DNA of 7,376 bases from an uncultured Bacilli bacterium (GCA_944358665.1 CALVRP010000119.1:1-7376); one strand, 5' to 3'. Shown: positions 1-5,919, counted from the first letter of the stretch. The notes: generated by a model from the sequence alone, not told the origin. Numbers and translations are program-made.

Positions 1-359
1 TATTGTCCTAGTACAATTAAAAAATCTTCCTTATCAGTAATTTTAGTCTCTATATAACTATCATATCCTTTTTTTTGATAAAACCCTTTTAATTTTTCAA
101 TATTTTTTTTATTTTTACTAATTCCTATATATGTATTGTACATATTATCTTCAACACTATAAATATAATGTTCAAAATCTTGCATACTATTTTCCATATT
201 GTCTTTCGAAGAATATACCCCTTGTCTTAAATAATAAACCTCCTCGGCATTCTTAGAAACACTAATATTTTCGGCATCACTGTAACCATTAATAATTAAA
301 TACGCGAGTAAGGCCCCTATACATAATGATAATACTACCGGAAACAAATATTTATTCAT
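1..359 (-). CDS. Membrane-anchored SPOR-like protein, N-terminal part (runs off the window)
   Basis: The frame opens with ATG at 359-357 and stays open for 119 codons to the left edge, so the C-terminus is missing. The SD GGTGAT lies a few bases upstream (about 366-371). Residues about 4-24 form one hydrophobic helix after a short positive start (MNKYLF), which suggests a type II membrane anchor with the rest outside. From about residue 43 the pattern YYLRQGVYSSKDN, then MYNTYIGISKN and KLKGFYQKKGYDSYI, resembles the alternating strand-helix layout of SPOR-type peptidoglycan-binding repeats (bait words 'QxGxYSskdN' and 'Y.GIskn...L...y.kkGy'). This is a pattern judgement, not a database hit. 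SPOR-like proteins in Firmicutes often act at the septum or in sporulation; here that role is only inferred. The gene follows a terminator, so it is probably transcribed separately from the unit upstream. Confidence 0.7.
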   Translation of the reverse strand, partial: MNKYLFPVVLSLCIGALLAYLIINGYSDAENISVSKNAEEVYYLRQGVYSSKDNMENSMQDFEHYIYSVEDNMYNTYIGISKNKKNIEKLKGFYQKKGYDSYIETKITDKEDFLIVLGQ

Positions 360-376
360 ACAAATCACCATTTAAA

Positions 377-409
377 ATTATAACTTATAGCTTTTAAAAA
401 TATTGTCAA
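377..409 (-). promoter_or_regulatory. Possible promoter of the SPOR-like gene
   Basis: A perfect -35 TTGACA (404-409) and a perfect -10 TATAAT (377-382) are present on the minus strand, but they are 21 bases apart, longer than the usual 16-18. A second AT-rich hexamer, TATAAG, lies 14 bases from the -35. The -35 is formed by the T-tail of the preceding terminator. Either this is a weak or regulated promoter or one of the boxes is coincidental. Confidence 0.35.
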
Positions 410-431
410 AAAAACTAGCTTTTTAGCTAGT
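408..431 (-). terminator. Rho-independent terminator of the desulfurase/thioredoxin-like unit
   Basis: On the minus strand ACTAGCT-AAAA-AGCTAGT forms a perfect 7-bp stem with a 4-base loop (414-431), followed directly by a run of T. It closes the two-gene unit to its right. The TAA that would end the in-frame extension of the thioredoxin-like gene (423-425) lies inside this hairpin. Confidence 0.8.
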
Positions 432-494
432 AAACATAAATAAATTAGGTAAAAATACTAAAACAATTCCAATTATCATTAAAATAATGAAACT
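423..494 (-). other. In-frame hydrophobic continuation after the TGA of the thioredoxin-like gene
   Basis: Directly after the TGA at 495-497 the same frame stays open for 23 sense codons and then ends with TAA at 423-425. The encoded segment, beginning SFIILMIIGIVLVFLPN, is strongly hydrophobic and is the right length for one transmembrane helix. It has the G-I-x-L-x-F-x-P-x-x-x-M-F type ending that I associate with the last helix of this thioredoxin/DsbD-like family (from memory, not from a search). It has no SD, so it is unlikely to be a separate gene. It may be the true C-terminus, lost by a nonsense mutation or reached by UGA readthrough. Confidence 0.55.
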
Positions 495-1505
495 TCATAA
501 ATATTTATTTGGTAAAATTTTATATAATAATTTATCAAATAATAAAACTATCAAATAAATTATTAGCATAAATACTAAAATATATAAAATATAATATAAA
601 ATGACATTTCCATTATTAATATCCATTACGATATTTAAAATATTCGGATAAGCATCAGCTGCATTATAAAATAATAACCCCATAATAAGTCCTAAAGTAA
701 TAGAACTTACACTTAAAAATACCTTTTCATGGCCAGAAATGAAAGTTTCTAATTTATTTTTTTCTTTATTTTCTATTTTTTTCATAAATTTACCTAAAAT
801 AACGGCTCCTATAACAATCGGTATTAAAGCAATGATTGTTCTAGTTATTGTTTGTAATGTACTACTTAAACTAAACACATTTAATATAAGTAGTAAATAC
901 ATTACCGATAAAGATAATAAAAATGGAATCATAAATAAATTTTTATGTTTCTTTAGCACCAATAAAATTCCCATTAAAAACAAAATAATAAACAAACCAT
1001 TAACACTAATAACATCAGCAAATGACAGTAATATCGTTTGTAAAAATAAAGGCATTTCTTTAACATTCACATTACCAACTATTGGCAAAATAATTTCTTC
1101 ATTTTTTGTAGTTTCTATTTTTTCGTCGCTTAAAACCGTTTTTACTATATTCGTCTTATTTTCTTTTAAATTTTCATTTATCAATTTTTGAATTTCTGAA
1201 GCTGTATTATTGGTATAACCGGTTATACTTTTATCGCCAATAACGGTAAATGGCACCCCTTCACCTTTATCATCCATTTCATCACGAACAGAAGATAATA
1301 AATCACTATTTTCTGTATTGTGCCAAACTTCATATTCATATACATTTATATTATCTTGGTACTGACATTCTAAAATATCTAAAAATTCTCTTTCCTCATG
1401 ACAGTAAGCACATTCCTCACCATAAAACAAATAAACATCTACCGTTTTCGCATTTACTGAAAAAGGTAAAATAAATAAAACTAAAAATAAAATTATTTTT
1501 TTCAT
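495..1505 (-). CDS. Thioredoxin-like membrane protein with DsbD/CcdA-type C-terminal region
   Basis: Predicted 336 residues. Residues 1-19 are a signal peptide or signal anchor (MKKIILFLVLFILPFSVNA). A thioredoxin-fold domain follows, with the redox motif C32-A-Y-C35 and the cis-proline loop G83-V-P85-F. After a charged linker come about five membrane helices (about 157-184, 190-211, 223-241, 262-283, 302-323). Likely role: thiol-disulfide exchange on exported proteins at the outer face of the membrane. Start choice: an upstream ATG at 1523 would read through the perfect SD GGGAGG (1511-1516), so the ATG at 1505 is taken. That ATG overlaps the desulfurase stop (ATGA), showing translational coupling. 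Oddities: the membrane part has no cysteine, although relatives carry a D-G-x-N-P-C motif in the first helix (here D164-V-I-S-V-N), and the stop TGA cuts off a further hydrophobic segment in the same frame. The general class is firm; the exact partner is unknown. Confidence 0.85.
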   Translation of the reverse strand: MKKIILFLVLFILPFSVNAKTVDVYLFYGEECAYCHEEREFLDILECQYQDNINVYEYEVWHNTENSDLLSSVRDEMDDKGEGVPFTVIGDKSITGYTNNTASEIQKLINENLKENKTNIVKTVLSDEKIETTKNEEIILPIVGNVNVKEMPLFLQTILLSFADVISVNGLFIILFLMGILLVLKKHKNLFMIPFLLSLSVMYLLLILNVFSLSSTLQTITRTIIALIPIVIGAVILGKFMKKIENKEKNKLETFISGHEKVFLSVSSITLGLIMGLLFYNAADAYPNILNIVMDINNGNVILYYILYILVFMLIIYLIVLLFDKLLYKILPNKYL

Positions 1506-2608
1506 ACAAGCCTCCCATACCATTTAGCAAAACAATCTAAAAAATATTCTATTTCTTCTTTAGTAGTTTTCTTGGAAATACTAACTCTTAAACTACTTAC
1601 CGCTTTTGCCTTATCACCGGTAAGCGCAAGAACTGATCTAGAAGTATCACCCGTCGCACAAGCGCTTTGCATCGAAATATAAATTTCATCCTCTTCTAAA
1701 GCATGCATAAAAGTTTCCGGTTTAACTCCAACAACACTAAAATTTAAAATGTGGTCTACCGCATTTTCATTACTATTTATATAAACTCTTTCATAAGAAG
1801 ATAAACCATCTCGCAGCATTTTATTTAACTGTTTAATCCTTTTGTTATCTTCTTCATTATTTTCATAAGCAAGTCTAAGAGCTTTAGCTAAAGCAGCAAT
1901 TAAAGGTGTTGCTGGCGTGCCACTTCGGTAGCTTGTTGTGCTTTTACCCCCACTTATCAAAGGCATTAAATCAATATTTTCTTTCTTAACTAAAACACCT
2001 ATTCCTTTAGGACCAAAAAATTTATGAGCCGAAAAACTAGCTAAATCAACATTTTCTAAATTAACTTTTATTTTACCAACCGCCTGCGTCATATCACTAT
2101 GAAAAATAACTTTCGGATATTTTTTAAGTAAATCACCAATTTTTTCTATCGGCTGTCTAACACCCGTTTCACTATTTACCGCGCTAATACTAACTAAAAC
2201 AGTATCTTTCCTTATTAGTTTTTCTAGTTCATTTATATCTACAATACCATTCTTCAAAGGAAAATAAGAAATTTCATAGCCATGATCCTCCATATAACTA
2301 ATAGGACCATAAATTGAAGAATGTTCCAAATCAGTTGTAATAATATGTTTACCTCTATTATGATACAGTTCAATACCTTTTATCGCTAAATTATTAGCTT
2401 CACTTGCCCCTGATGTATAAATTAGTTCGTTTGGTTTAACTCCTAAAATATCAGCAGTTTGTTTACTAGAAGCATCAATTAAATGTTTAGCCTCTAAGCC
2501 TAACTTGTGCAGAGAATTAGGGTTACCAATAAATTTAGAAGCTTTAACATAAGTATTTAAGACTTCTTCATCAACTGGCGTAGTTGCACTGTAATCTAAA
2601 TAAACCAT
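1502..2608 (-). CDS. iscS: Cysteine desulfurase (NifS/IscS family, NifZ-like)
   Basis: 368 residues, full length for the family. PLP-dependent enzyme of the cytosol that takes sulfur from L-cysteine as a protein persulfide and passes it to Fe-S cluster or tRNA-thiolation acceptors. Visible residues: LDYSATTPVD at the N-terminus; SGASEANNLAIKG; His96 in the LEHSS motif that stacks on PLP; Asp172 and Gln175 in HSDMTQAVG; the PLP lysine Lys196 in SAHKFFGPKG; RSGTPATP; and the catalytic Cys317 in the loop QSACATGDTSRSVLAL. The loop and the SSLRVSIS ending look closer to NifZ, which feeds ThiI for 4-thiouridine in tRNA, than to the Isc system; that is inference, and neither ThiI nor a scaffold gene is in the window. 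The ATG at 2608 has the SD AAGGTGA. The stop TGA overlaps the next ATG, and a TAA follows two codons after the TGA. First gene of a two-gene unit with its own promoter. Confidence 0.95.
   Translation of the reverse strand: MVYLDYSATTPVDEEVLNTYVKASKFIGNPNSLHKLGLEAKHLIDASSKQTADILGVKPNELIYTSGASEANNLAIKGIELYHNRGKHIITTDLEHSSIYGPISYMEDHGYEISYFPLKNGIVDINELEKLIRKDTVLVSISAVNSETGVRQPIEKIGDLLKKYPKVIFHSDMTQAVGKIKVNLENVDLASFSAHKFFGPKGIGVLVKKENIDLMPLISGGKSTTSYRSGTPATPLIAALAKALRLAYENNEEDNKRIKQLNKMLRDGLSSYERVYINSNENAVDHILNFSVVGVKPETFMHALEEDEIYISMQSACATGDTSRSVLALTGDKAKAVSSLRVSISKKTTKEEIEYFLDCFAKWYGRLV
1511..1516 (-). promoter_or_regulatory. Ribosome binding site that fixes the start of the thioredoxin-like gene
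   Basis: GGGAGG stands 5 bases before the ATG at 1505-1503 and lies inside the last codons of the desulfurase gene. It argues against the longer reading from 1523. Confidence 0.8.
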
Positions 2609-2633
2609 TTACTTCACCTTCTTTTTCTTATTA

Positions 2634-2663
2634 ATTATATCACCAATTACTTTAAAAGAACAA
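2634..2663 (-). promoter_or_regulatory. Promoter of the desulfurase unit
   Basis: -35 TTGTTC (2658-2663), an 18-base spacer and a perfect -10 TATAAT (2634-2639) on the minus strand. The predicted start near 2627 gives a leader of about 20 bases. It lies just left of the terminator that ends the small peptide transcript, so the desulfurase is independent of that locus. Confidence 0.65.
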
Positions 2664-2687
2664 TATTTTATTTGACAAAGATTAAAT

Positions 2688-2726
2688 AAAAAAGGAACGT
2701 CCGGTTTATCTATGGTGGGCGTTACC
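2688..2726 (-). terminator. Terminator of the small membrane-peptide mRNA (locus A)
   Basis: On the minus strand GGTAACGCCC (2717-2726) pairs with GGACGTTCC (2694-2702) through GG/CC, AACG/CGTT and CC/GG, with a one-base bulge and one mismatch. The sequence TTTTTTATTT follows. Read on the plus strand, the same arms form the first stem-loop of the predicted antisense RNA. Confidence 0.6.
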
Positions 2727-2776
2727 TATTAATATAGTGTTTGCCTAATTCATAGTTGAGTTAGGCGTTTTTCTTT
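2694..2776 (+). ncRNA. Predicted antisense RNA (antitoxin-like) of locus A
   Basis: A plus-strand RNA of about 80 bases is proposed. It has two stem-loops, 2694-2726 and 2743-2766, and ends at a good terminator whose T-run (2768-2776) touches the stop codon of the opposing peptide gene. It would be fully complementary to the 3' UTR of that mRNA. The weak point is the 5' end: TTGACA at 2672-2677 has no -10 at proper spacing, and AT-rich hexamers near 2683 are poor, so the start is a guess. Confidence 0.4.
2743..2776 (+). terminator. Plus-strand terminator inside the 3' UTR of locus A
   Basis: GCCTAATTCA-TAGT-TGAGTTAGGC forms a 10-bp stem (nine Watson-Crick pairs and one G-U), followed by GTTTTTCTTT. 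The T-rich side is only on the plus strand. No plus-strand gene precedes it, which is the main sign that a plus-strand RNA is made here. Confidence 0.75.
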
Positions 2777-2869
2777 CTACTTTACTATTTCTAATAAGGT
2801 AGAAAGTAATATCAAAAGAAAAAAGATAATGAATATCAAAGATAGTATTAAAAAATCTTTTTTACTCAT
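2777..2869 (-). CDS. Small hydrophobic membrane peptide, type I toxin-like (locus A)
   Basis: 30 codons from ATG (2869-2867) to TAG (2779-2777). The peptide begins MSKKDF, then has one continuous hydrophobic helix (LILSLIFIIFFLLILLS, residues 7-23), then a short TLLEIVK tail. Positive start, single helix and this size are typical of type I membrane toxins. The proof is contextual: its own extended -10 promoter on the right, a structured leader of about 55 bases, its own terminator on the left, and an opposing terminator starting at its stop codon. There is no clear SD before the ATG (only GGCTGG inside a hairpin), so translation is probably weak or controlled by structure. I do not recognise a named family. 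Alternatives are a small membrane regulator, or a non-coding leader RNA that happens to carry a short ORF. Confidence 0.5.
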   Translation of the reverse strand: MSKKDFLILSLIFIIFFLLILLSTLLEIVK

Positions 2870-2925
2870 AATCGTGCCAGCCAATCTTAGAAGATTAGAA
2901 ATAGCCACGGTCACCGAAAGCTCTC
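2870..2925 (-). promoter_or_regulatory. Structured 5' leader of the locus A peptide mRNA
   Basis: On the minus strand the leader contains a small hairpin AATCT-TCTA-AGATT, flanked by CGTG and CACG arms that can close an outer stem. The outer 3' arm lies just before the ATG, so the ribosome site would be enclosed. The segment 2900-2915 can alternatively pair with the 3' UTR at 2714-2730. Confidence 0.4.
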
Positions 2926-2931
2926 ATAAAT

Positions 2932-2950
2932 ATTATAGCAAACGTTTGCT
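2932..2950 (-). promoter_or_regulatory. Extended -10 promoter with overlapping LacI-type palindrome (locus A)
   Basis: On the minus strand TGCTATAAT is a perfect extended -10 (TATAAT at 2932-2937); the -35 region (TCGTTC) is weak, as is common with an extended -10. The perfect 14-bp palindrome AGCAAACGTTTGCT (2937-2950) covers the TG element. Its core GCAAACGTTTGC is the shape bound by LacI/PurR-family repressors, so this is a likely operator placed to block the promoter. Confidence 0.55.
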
Positions 2951-2983
2951 CTCGGAACGATGTTATTCATGAAAAAAATGGTT

Positions 2984-4783
2984 TTATTTTATAACATCAA
3001 AACCACTTCTTTTAAATAATTTTTCCAAATCATAATTTGAGTAAAAAATTGTCGTTGGTCTTCCATGAGGACAATTGTAAGGATTCTTACATTTTCTTAA
3101 ATCACTTACTAAAGCCTCCATCTCTTCCATTGTAATATTAGTATTCGCTTTAATGGCCTTTTTACAACTCATCATAGTAGCAACTTTTTCATTAAATTTT
3201 TCAATATCAAAATCTTTTCTTGTTGCAATAACTATTTCGATAATTTTTCTAATAACATATTCTGTGTCACCAGTAAGCCACGCCGGATGCTGTTTTACAA
3301 TAACCGAATTAATGCCAAACTCTTCAATTTCGAATTTTAAATCTCTTAAAATCTGCATATTTTCTTTTAAAATTATAAAATCGTTATTAGAAAGTTCAAT
3401 AATTATCGGAAATAATAAAGCTGTACTAGCCACATTAGGTTTCCCCATTTCCTTTTTAAATTTTTCATAATTGCATCTTTCTTTAGCCGCATGTTGATCA
3501 ATTATATACATACCTTTTTCATTTTGACAAATAATATAAGTCCCATGGACAAGACCAACTGGATACATTTCCGGCATAGTTTCTTCATCATCAGTTAAAA
3601 TTATCTCATCTTCCACTTCTGGCTCACTAGACACTTCATAAGGAATTTCTTCTTTAACGATATTATCCTCTACCACTGGTGCTTTTGCTTCATAAAAATC
3701 AGTAGTAATAATCGGTTTTTCTCTTTCAAGTTCTAAAGTTAAATTCTCAAATTTTGGCTTTGGAAATTCCGGTTCTACCGCATCCGCTTTAGGAATTAAA
3801 TTACGATGACTAATAGCGTCAGTAACTATACTTTTTATAAGTTCTAATAAAGTATCTTTTTTACTAAATTTAATATCCATTTTAGTTGGATGAATATTAA
3901 CGTCAATTACACTGGGATCAACTTCAATATTTAAAACAGTAATTGGATAACGATTATCCGGTTTATAAGAATGATAAGCGTCATTTACCACTCTATTAAT
4001 ATCAATATTACGTACAACTCTTCCATTTACAATAGTAACCATATTATTACGGCTAGAACGATGAATTTCTGGCTTTGAAATATAGCCAGTTATCCTATAA
4101 TCGTCATTTTCACCACTAACCTCAATCATTTTTCTAGCCACATCACTACCATGAATACTTTTAATAACTTTAAGCTGATTTCCGGAGCCATCTGTTTGCA
4201 AGGAAATATTATCGTTATTACTAAGCGTAAACCGAATATCGGGTCTTGATAAAGCAAGTTTATTCATATAATCAGTAATACTAGCCAGTTCTGTATATAA
4301 ACTTTTCATGTGTTTTAATCTCGCTGGCGTATTATAAAAAAGTTCACTAACGGTAATAATAGTTCCTTTTCTCGCGTCGCCTTGACCAACTTCCTTTATC
4401 TTTCCGCCATTAATAACTACATGAGTTCCAATTTCCCCTTCACTTGTTTTTAAATCAACTTTACTAACCGCCGCAATTGATGCCAAAGCTTCACCTCTAA
4501 AGCCTAGGGTTGCCAAATGATAAAGATCGTCTTCATCATTAATTTTACTTGTCGCATGGCGAGAAAAAGCTAAAACCGCATCTTCCTTCCCCATACCTTT
4601 ACCGTTATCGATAACTTTAATTTCTTTAGTTCCGGCTTCTTTAAGTTCAACTTTTATCTCAGTACTCCCCGCATCAATACTGTTTTCAACAAGTTCTTTA
4701 ACTACTGAAGCACATCTTTCAACAACTTCACCAGCCGCAATTTTATTAGCTAAAATTTCATCCATTATTTTTATACTTTGCAT
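2984..4783 (-). CDS. mutL: DNA mismatch repair protein MutL
   Basis: 599 residues, a usual length. The N-terminal GHKL ATPase shows Glu30 and Asn34 in KELVENSIDAGS, DNGKGM (59-64), LGFRGEAL (93-100) and NTPARLK (151-157); the transducer domain carries VNIHPTKMDIKF (295-306). A long acidic linker (about 335-405) leads to the C-terminal dimerisation/nuclease domain, which has the metal motif D429-QHAAKE-RCNY-E440, SCKKAIKAN (539-547) and CPHGRP (571-576). This is the nicking type of MutL found in bacteria without MutH. It works in the cytosol with MutS and the sliding clamp to cut the new strand after mismatch recognition. The ATG at 4783 has GGTGA as SD. No mutS lies next to it in this window, unlike the common mutS-mutL pair. 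Its own promoter is in the 49-base gap upstream. No convincing terminator follows: only an 8-bp inverted repeat at 2959-2998 around the stop. Confidence 0.97.
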   Translation of the reverse strand: MQSIKIMDEILANKIAAGEVVERCASVVKELVENSIDAGSTEIKVELKEAGTKEIKVIDNGKGMGKEDAVLAFSRHATSKINDEDDLYHLATLGFRGEALASIAAVSKVDLKTSEGEIGTHVVINGGKIKEVGQGDARKGTIITVSELFYNTPARLKHMKSLYTELASITDYMNKLALSRPDIRFTLSNNDNISLQTDGSGNQLKVIKSIHGSDVARKMIEVSGENDDYRITGYISKPEIHRSSRNNMVTIVNGRVVRNIDINRVVNDAYHSYKPDNRYPITVLNIEVDPSVIDVNIHPTKMDIKFSKKDTLLELIKSIVTDAISHRNLIPKADAVEPEFPKPKFENLTLELEREKPIITTDFYEAKAPVVEDNIVKEEIPYEVSSEPEVEDEIILTDDEETMPEMYPVGLVHGTYIICQNEKGMYIIDQHAAKERCNYEKFKKEMGKPNVASTALLFPIIIELSNNDFIILKENMQILRDLKFEIEEFGINSVIVKQHPAWLTGDTEYVIRKIIEIVIATRKDFDIEKFNEKVATMMSCKKAIKANTNITMEEMEALVSDLRKCKNPYNCPHGRPTTIFYSNYDLEKLFKRSGFDVIK

Positions 4784-4800
4784 TTTACTTCACCAACATA

Positions 4801-4828
4801 ATTTTATCACATAATAAAAAAATATCAA
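4801..4828 (-). promoter_or_regulatory. Promoter of mutL
   Basis: -35 TTGATA (4823-4828), a 16-base spacer, and TGATAAAAT with -10 TAAAAT (4801-4806) including the extended TG. The -35 lies in the 3' arm and tail of the terminator of the gene upstream. Confidence 0.55.
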
Positions 4829-4844
4829 AAGTTTAATTGATATT
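4816..4844 (-). terminator. AT-rich terminator of the deacetylase gene
   Basis: AATATCAA and TTGATATT (4837-4844 and 4821-4828 read on the minus strand) form a perfect 8-bp stem with an 8-base loop, followed by TTTTT. The stop codon TAA (4833-4835) lies in the loop. The stem is weak (A/T mostly), so termination may be partial, letting some transcripts run into mutL. Confidence 0.5.
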
Positions 4845-5903
4845 TTTAACTAAATCAAATTTATAACCTTGAGCTTTCATCATCTGGATAAAATTATCTA
4901 AAGCTAAATAATTTCCTTCACTAACAGGATGCATTAAAAAGATGGCACCGTTATGCACATGACTAATCATTTCTTTTAAAGCAGCCTCTTTAGTTAATTT
5001 GTTATCCCAATCACGATATGCCGCACTCCAAAAATATGTTTTATAACCTAAATCTTTTAATATCGTTAAAGTGCGCAAACTATAATTACCACTAGGTTCC
5101 CGGTAAATATGTTCCATATTTTTACCAGTTATTTTTTTATAAGTTTTTTCTAATTCAATTAATTCAGAAAGATATTTAGAAAAATTTTCCTTTGTCGCAT
5201 AACTAGACATTGAATCATGATTAGATGTGTGATTGCCAATAGAATGTCCGTTTTTCACCATTTGTTTTATCAACTTTGGATGGTTTTCAATATATCTTTG
5301 ACAAAGGAAAAAAGTTGCCTTCACATCATTCTCATTTAAAACCTCAACTATTTCTGGTAAATAACTTTCATTACTTCCCTCATCAAACGTTAAATATAAG
5401 ACTTTTTCATCGTTTCCCATCGCATAAGCATTATACTTCTTTAATTCTTCATTAGATATATCAATGTTAGGCCTTTTACCATCTTTTTTATTATTAGTTC
5501 CCCAACCATGAACAGTATTATCTATAGAATCATAAGTCCCTTTATAAATAGCCTCATAGCTTAAACGAATATCTACTTTTCTTTTGACACTAGCTTTATT
5601 ACCACTAGAATTAGTAACTGTATATACAACTTCATAAACACCCGGAGTATTAAGATCAATATTATTTGTAACTTTTACTTTTTTCGTAATATTACCATCA
5701 GTTTCGTCAGTAGCTTTATATCCCGGTTCAATATATTTATCCCCTAAATCTAAAGTAATATTTTTATATCCTTTTAATTTCAGGGTTGGAAAAGTTTCTT
5801 CTTCCATATCTGGAATTTTATAATGACTAAACCATTCTAATGTAACAAAAACTACAATAATTAAAAAAATAAGTAATAATAAAAATATTTTCTTTTTCTG
5901 CAT
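4833..5903 (-). CDS. Membrane-anchored PdaA-like polysaccharide deacetylase (NodB/CE4) with Ig-like domain
   Basis: 356 residues from the ATG at 5903. A GTG at 5915 is also open but lies within the SD-like TGGTGAAG, so the shorter start is preferred. Residues 6-24 are a signal anchor. Residues about 45-113 form a DUF5011-type Ig-like domain (LGDKYIEPGYKATDETDGNI ... VYTVTNSSGN). The NodB domain (about 160-356) shows TFDEG (172-176), the metal histidines in GNHTSNH (225, 229), REPSG (268-272), FWSAAYRDWD (291-300) and LMHP with His325. The approach HGWGTNN...YAMGNDEKVLYLTFDEG resembles PdaA, the N-acetylmuramic acid deacetylase used for muramic delta-lactam in spore cortex. Odd points: Glu175 stands where most CE4 enzymes have the metal Asp (PdaA has Asn), and REP replaces RPP. 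It acts outside the membrane on peptidoglycan. A sporulation role is inferred; a vegetative cell-wall deacetylase is the alternative. Confidence 0.9.
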   Translation of the reverse strand: MQKKKIFLLLLIFLIIVVFVTLEWFSHYKIPDMEEETFPTLKLKGYKNITLDLGDKYIEPGYKATDETDGNITKKVKVTNNIDLNTPGVYEVVYTVTNSSGNKASVKRKVDIRLSYEAIYKGTYDSIDNTVHGWGTNNKKDGKRPNIDISNEELKKYNAYAMGNDEKVLYLTFDEGSNESYLPEIVEVLNENDVKATFFLCQRYIENHPKLIKQMVKNGHSIGNHTSNHDSMSSYATKENFSKYLSELIELEKTYKKITGKNMEHIYREPSGNYSLRTLTILKDLGYKTYFWSAAYRDWDNKLTKEAALKEMISHVHNGAIFLMHPVSEGNYLALDNFIQMMKAQGYKFDLVKNIN

Positions 5904-5919
5904 ATACTTCACCACTAAA

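Noticed and set aside
739..1191. Plus-strand open frame opposite the thioredoxin-like gene
   Set aside because: It is the shadow of a hydrophobic AT-rich gene on the other strand, with no SD or promoter.
1250..1474. Plus-strand open frame rich in His and Tyr
   Set aside because: Antisense of the thioredoxin domain; composition is an artefact of reading it backwards.
2690..2940. Riboswitch or attenuator leader of the desulfurase gene
   Set aside because: The desulfurase has its own promoter after the terminator, and a leader does not explain the plus-strand terminator. Not fully excluded.
2829..2972. A 47-codon plus-strand ORF opposite locus A
   Set aside because: It has no good SD, mixed composition and no hydrophobic or other recognisable pattern. 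It is the complement of the peptide gene, its leader and its promoter palindrome, all of which have better explanations.
3153..3470. Plus-strand open frame opposite mutL
   Set aside because: Lies inside a fully intact, motif-rich mutL on the other strand.
4818..4838. 21-base near-repeat shared with 6109-6129 (20 of 21 identical)
   Set aside because: Almost pure A/T except for one C; likely chance in this composition, although both copies lie upstream of promoters.
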